A stretch of 64,000 nucleotides of DNA from Prorocentrum cordatum (lineage: Eukaryota; Sar; Dinophyceae; Prorocentrales; Prorocentraceae): contig CAUYUJ010017849.1 of NCBI GenBank assembly GCA_963575745.1, positions 590,923 through 654,922 on the forward strand, written 5' to 3'. The notes beneath the pieces are model-generated. The model searched no databases. It worked only from the letters and a program-made list of their open reading frames with translations, and was not told where the DNA came from. Numbering within the stretch: the first letter of the stretch is position 1; the number at the start of each line of letters is the position of its first letter. Position numbers and translations under genes: made by a program. Positions 62,036 to 64,000 of the stretch are shown one piece after another.

Positions 62036-62911
62036 GGACTTCGACCTCGTCGGCTGAGCGGAGGCAACTCTGGCGCACCCCCACCTCGCAGCGATGCAGG
62101 AGGGGTAGGGTTCACTGATCAGCTCCCAAGATTAGTTTGACAGGTGTCGGAAACAATTAAGCAACGCTCCTGCAGAACATGTGGCCTGAACTCCCCCCCC
62201 CTCCCCCCAAGTGCAGTGTAGGCTTCGGATCTTCCGATTTGGGGCCTCCGAGTGGTCTGCAAGGAACGCGCCAATTTTGGATTTCGGGGGAGGGGGGGGG
62301 GGGAATGTTGCTCGATGCCTTCCCTCTACCGGACCTCGTGGAGCCTCTCGGGAGGCCTCCTGGGAGACTCTCGGGGGTCTTCTCTGTGGGGCTCCCGGGC
62401 GCCTCCCGGGAGGGCTTGCTGGCGGTCGGGCTCTAGAAGGCCCCTTCGACTTCCCCCCTGGGGCCCGTCTTGGGGGGCCTCTTCGGCCCCTCGTGGGAGC
62501 TGGGGGGGGCCCGTCTTGGAGCGATCTTGGTGGCCTCTTGGGCCGTCTTGAAAGCCCTGAAGGCCGAAGCGCCGAGAGCGCCTCGGAATCGTGCGGGCAG
62601 CCAGAGGTTCTTCGGCGATGCCGGCCCCTCGGGCCTGCCGCCCGGGGGCATTCCTTGGGCGGCCCACGAGGCCCCTGCGAGGCGGGCCCCCGGACGGGCC
62701 CGCGGGACCCTCGGATGGCAAGTCGGACGTCTGCCTCGGCGGAGGCACGCGCCGAGCCCCGAGAGCGCCCGGGGGCGCCCGGGAGTTCCCCAGGAGTCCG
62801 GGGTCCGGGCCGCCGTGAGGAGCGGGTCACGGCGCTCGACGCAGTGAGCTCGACGGGGCTGTGGGGAGGGGGGCCCGGGCCCGAAGCGGTGGTTTTGGTG
62901 ACTTCGTGGGC
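62036..62911. repeat. CTCTTGGG/CTCCCGGG family copy and GC-rich mixed sequence
   Basis: CCTCCCGGGAGG-type and GGCCTCTTGGGCCGTC motifs at 62340-62560. The core GAAAGCCCTGAAGGCCGAAG (about 62550) is a diverged form of the core at 25620. Both strands are open for over 260 residues, with no domain. Confidence 0.6.
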
Positions 62912-62989
62912 CGTTTTCGTTTCGATTTCGTTTTGCGGTAAAGGCGGATTCGAGACAAAAGCGAGGGAAAACGAAAGCAAAACGAAAAC
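62912..62989. repeat. Imperfect inverted repeat GTTTTCGTTT / AAACGAAAAC
   Basis: GTTTTCGTTTCGATTTCG on the left faces GAAAGCAAAACGAAAAC on the right with few mismatches and about a 28 bp loop. Confidence 0.75.
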
Positions 62990-63439
62990 AAAAAACACCG
63001 TTTAGGTTCAGCCCCGTTTGGGGCTCGTCCGAGCATCGCGCTGGGACCAGGTCAGGGACGCAGATCCACTGGGGAGGGGCCGCGCTAGATGTTCGAACCG
63101 GGGGTTCGTCCTCTTTTCCAGAATCGTGGTCCCACAGCCGAGGGCTAACCGATGCCGGGAACGTACTTTCAGAGCAGGTGCTGTATGATGTGGGTGCAGT
63201 AAGATCTGTCCCCCGTGTTGATGGCTTGAGCGCTCCTACCGCTTCGCATGACTAGAATCCATACCCCTCGTCTCTTGTCCTTCGTGCTCGTCCCTCGTTC
63301 CTCCCCCTCCCCCTGCTTCATGCTCAACCGCAGAGGCACAAGATGGTGGACATGCCCGTGGCCTACTCTGGAAGGCCTGGGGCACGCCCTGATTGGGGGA
63401 GGAGGCAGGCGAATGGTTGCGTTGTTCATCCAGTTGGGA
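62990..63439. other. Mixed sequence, no supported gene
   Basis: Contains CGAACCGGGGGTTCG, a short hairpin, near 63098. I looked for a tRNA here because of the TTCGAACC and GGTTCG motifs and found no cloverleaf. Confidence 0.4.
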
Positions 63440-64000
63440 GGAGACGGTGGTGGATGATGCTGTTGATTCTGCCGATGACGATGAGGCTGATGCTGCTGCT
63501 GATGACGGTGATGATGGTGATGACGACGATGACGATGACGGTGACGAAGACCATGACGGTGACAAAGACGAGGATGACGATGACGAGGACAATGACGACG
63601 CCGACGACGACGGCGACGACGACGACGATGATGTTGTTGATGATGATGCTGCTGATGATGAGGATGAGGATGAGGATGAGGTGATGACGATGACCATGAC
63701 GATGGTAATAACGATGACGATGACGAGGACGAGGAGGATGATGCTGCTGATGATGATGCTGATAGTAATGATACGGTTGTTGATGATGGTACTCGTAATG
63801 ATGTAGGTTGTTGTTGATGATGTTGGTGATGATGTTGTTGTTGTTGTTGTGGTTGGTGTTGTTTGTTGCTGTTGGTGTTGTTTGCTGTTGGGTGGTGTGC
63901 TTTGTTGTTTGCTTAGTGTTTGTTGTGTGTTGTGGTTGCTGTTGTAGTTGTTGTTGGTGTTGCTGCTGCTGCTGTTGTTGTTGTTGATGATTGTGCTGTT
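63440..64000 (+). repeat. (GAT/GAC)n passing into (GTT)n satellite, cut by the window end
   Basis: GAT, GAC and GCT triplets to about 63800, then GTT and GTG triplets to the last base. The repeat continues beyond the window. Confidence 0.9.

Overview
This 64 kb window looks like dinoflagellate nuclear DNA, GC-rich by eye and dominated by repeats. Four things support that. A degenerate copy of the dinoflagellate trans-spliced leader sits upstream of the first gene. The multi-exon genes fit GC-, GT- and GA-type intron donors. The coding content (C5-methyltransferase-like proteins, a LINE carrying such a domain, an OTU/DDE transposase-like protein) matches what is known from dinoflagellate genomes. 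Trinucleotide and minisatellite arrays cover most of the rest. I cannot name the species.

Layout. At 1-25 kb there are four protein genes, all on the minus strand: an intronless C5-methyltransferase-like gene (1187-2320); a gene of about four exons and unknown function (4905-8568) whose candidate introns are all phase 0; a gene of about three exons with a possible HxD...H oxygenase-like exon (15423-17962); and one 3.56 kb ORF joining an OTU protease-like domain to a DDE/RNase H-fold transposase-like domain (20958-24518). Between the second and third genes lies the most striking structure: two head-to-head arrays of a 131 bp unit (9833-11255 and 12546-14415), each unit carrying a 41 bp hairpin, separated by about 1.3 kb of minisatellite.

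At 28.3-35.4 kb, on the plus strand, is a LINE retrotransposon in one continuous frame broken by a single TAG. Its order is RNase H, AP-type endonuclease, reverse transcriptase, Cys/His-rich segment, C5-methyltransferase-like domain. From 35.4 kb to the end I support no complete gene. That part holds GAT/ATC satellites, a 375 bp tandem repeat, a pentanucleotide array, a 36 bp minisatellite, a 2 kb element present twice (47747-49828 and 52687-54700), several palindromes and fold-back elements (59684-61122), and many copies of a degenerate CTCTTGGGG/CCCCAAGAG repeat family.

How it fits together. The genes share no pathway. The recurring themes are mobile or retro-derived coding sequences (LINE, transposase-like ORF, intronless gene with relict spliced leader) and inverted-repeat DNA. 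Two separate methyltransferase-like domains occur, one in a stand-alone gene and one inside the LINE. Exon boundaries are candidates read by eye; all family assignments rest on motifs seen in translation, not on database searches.
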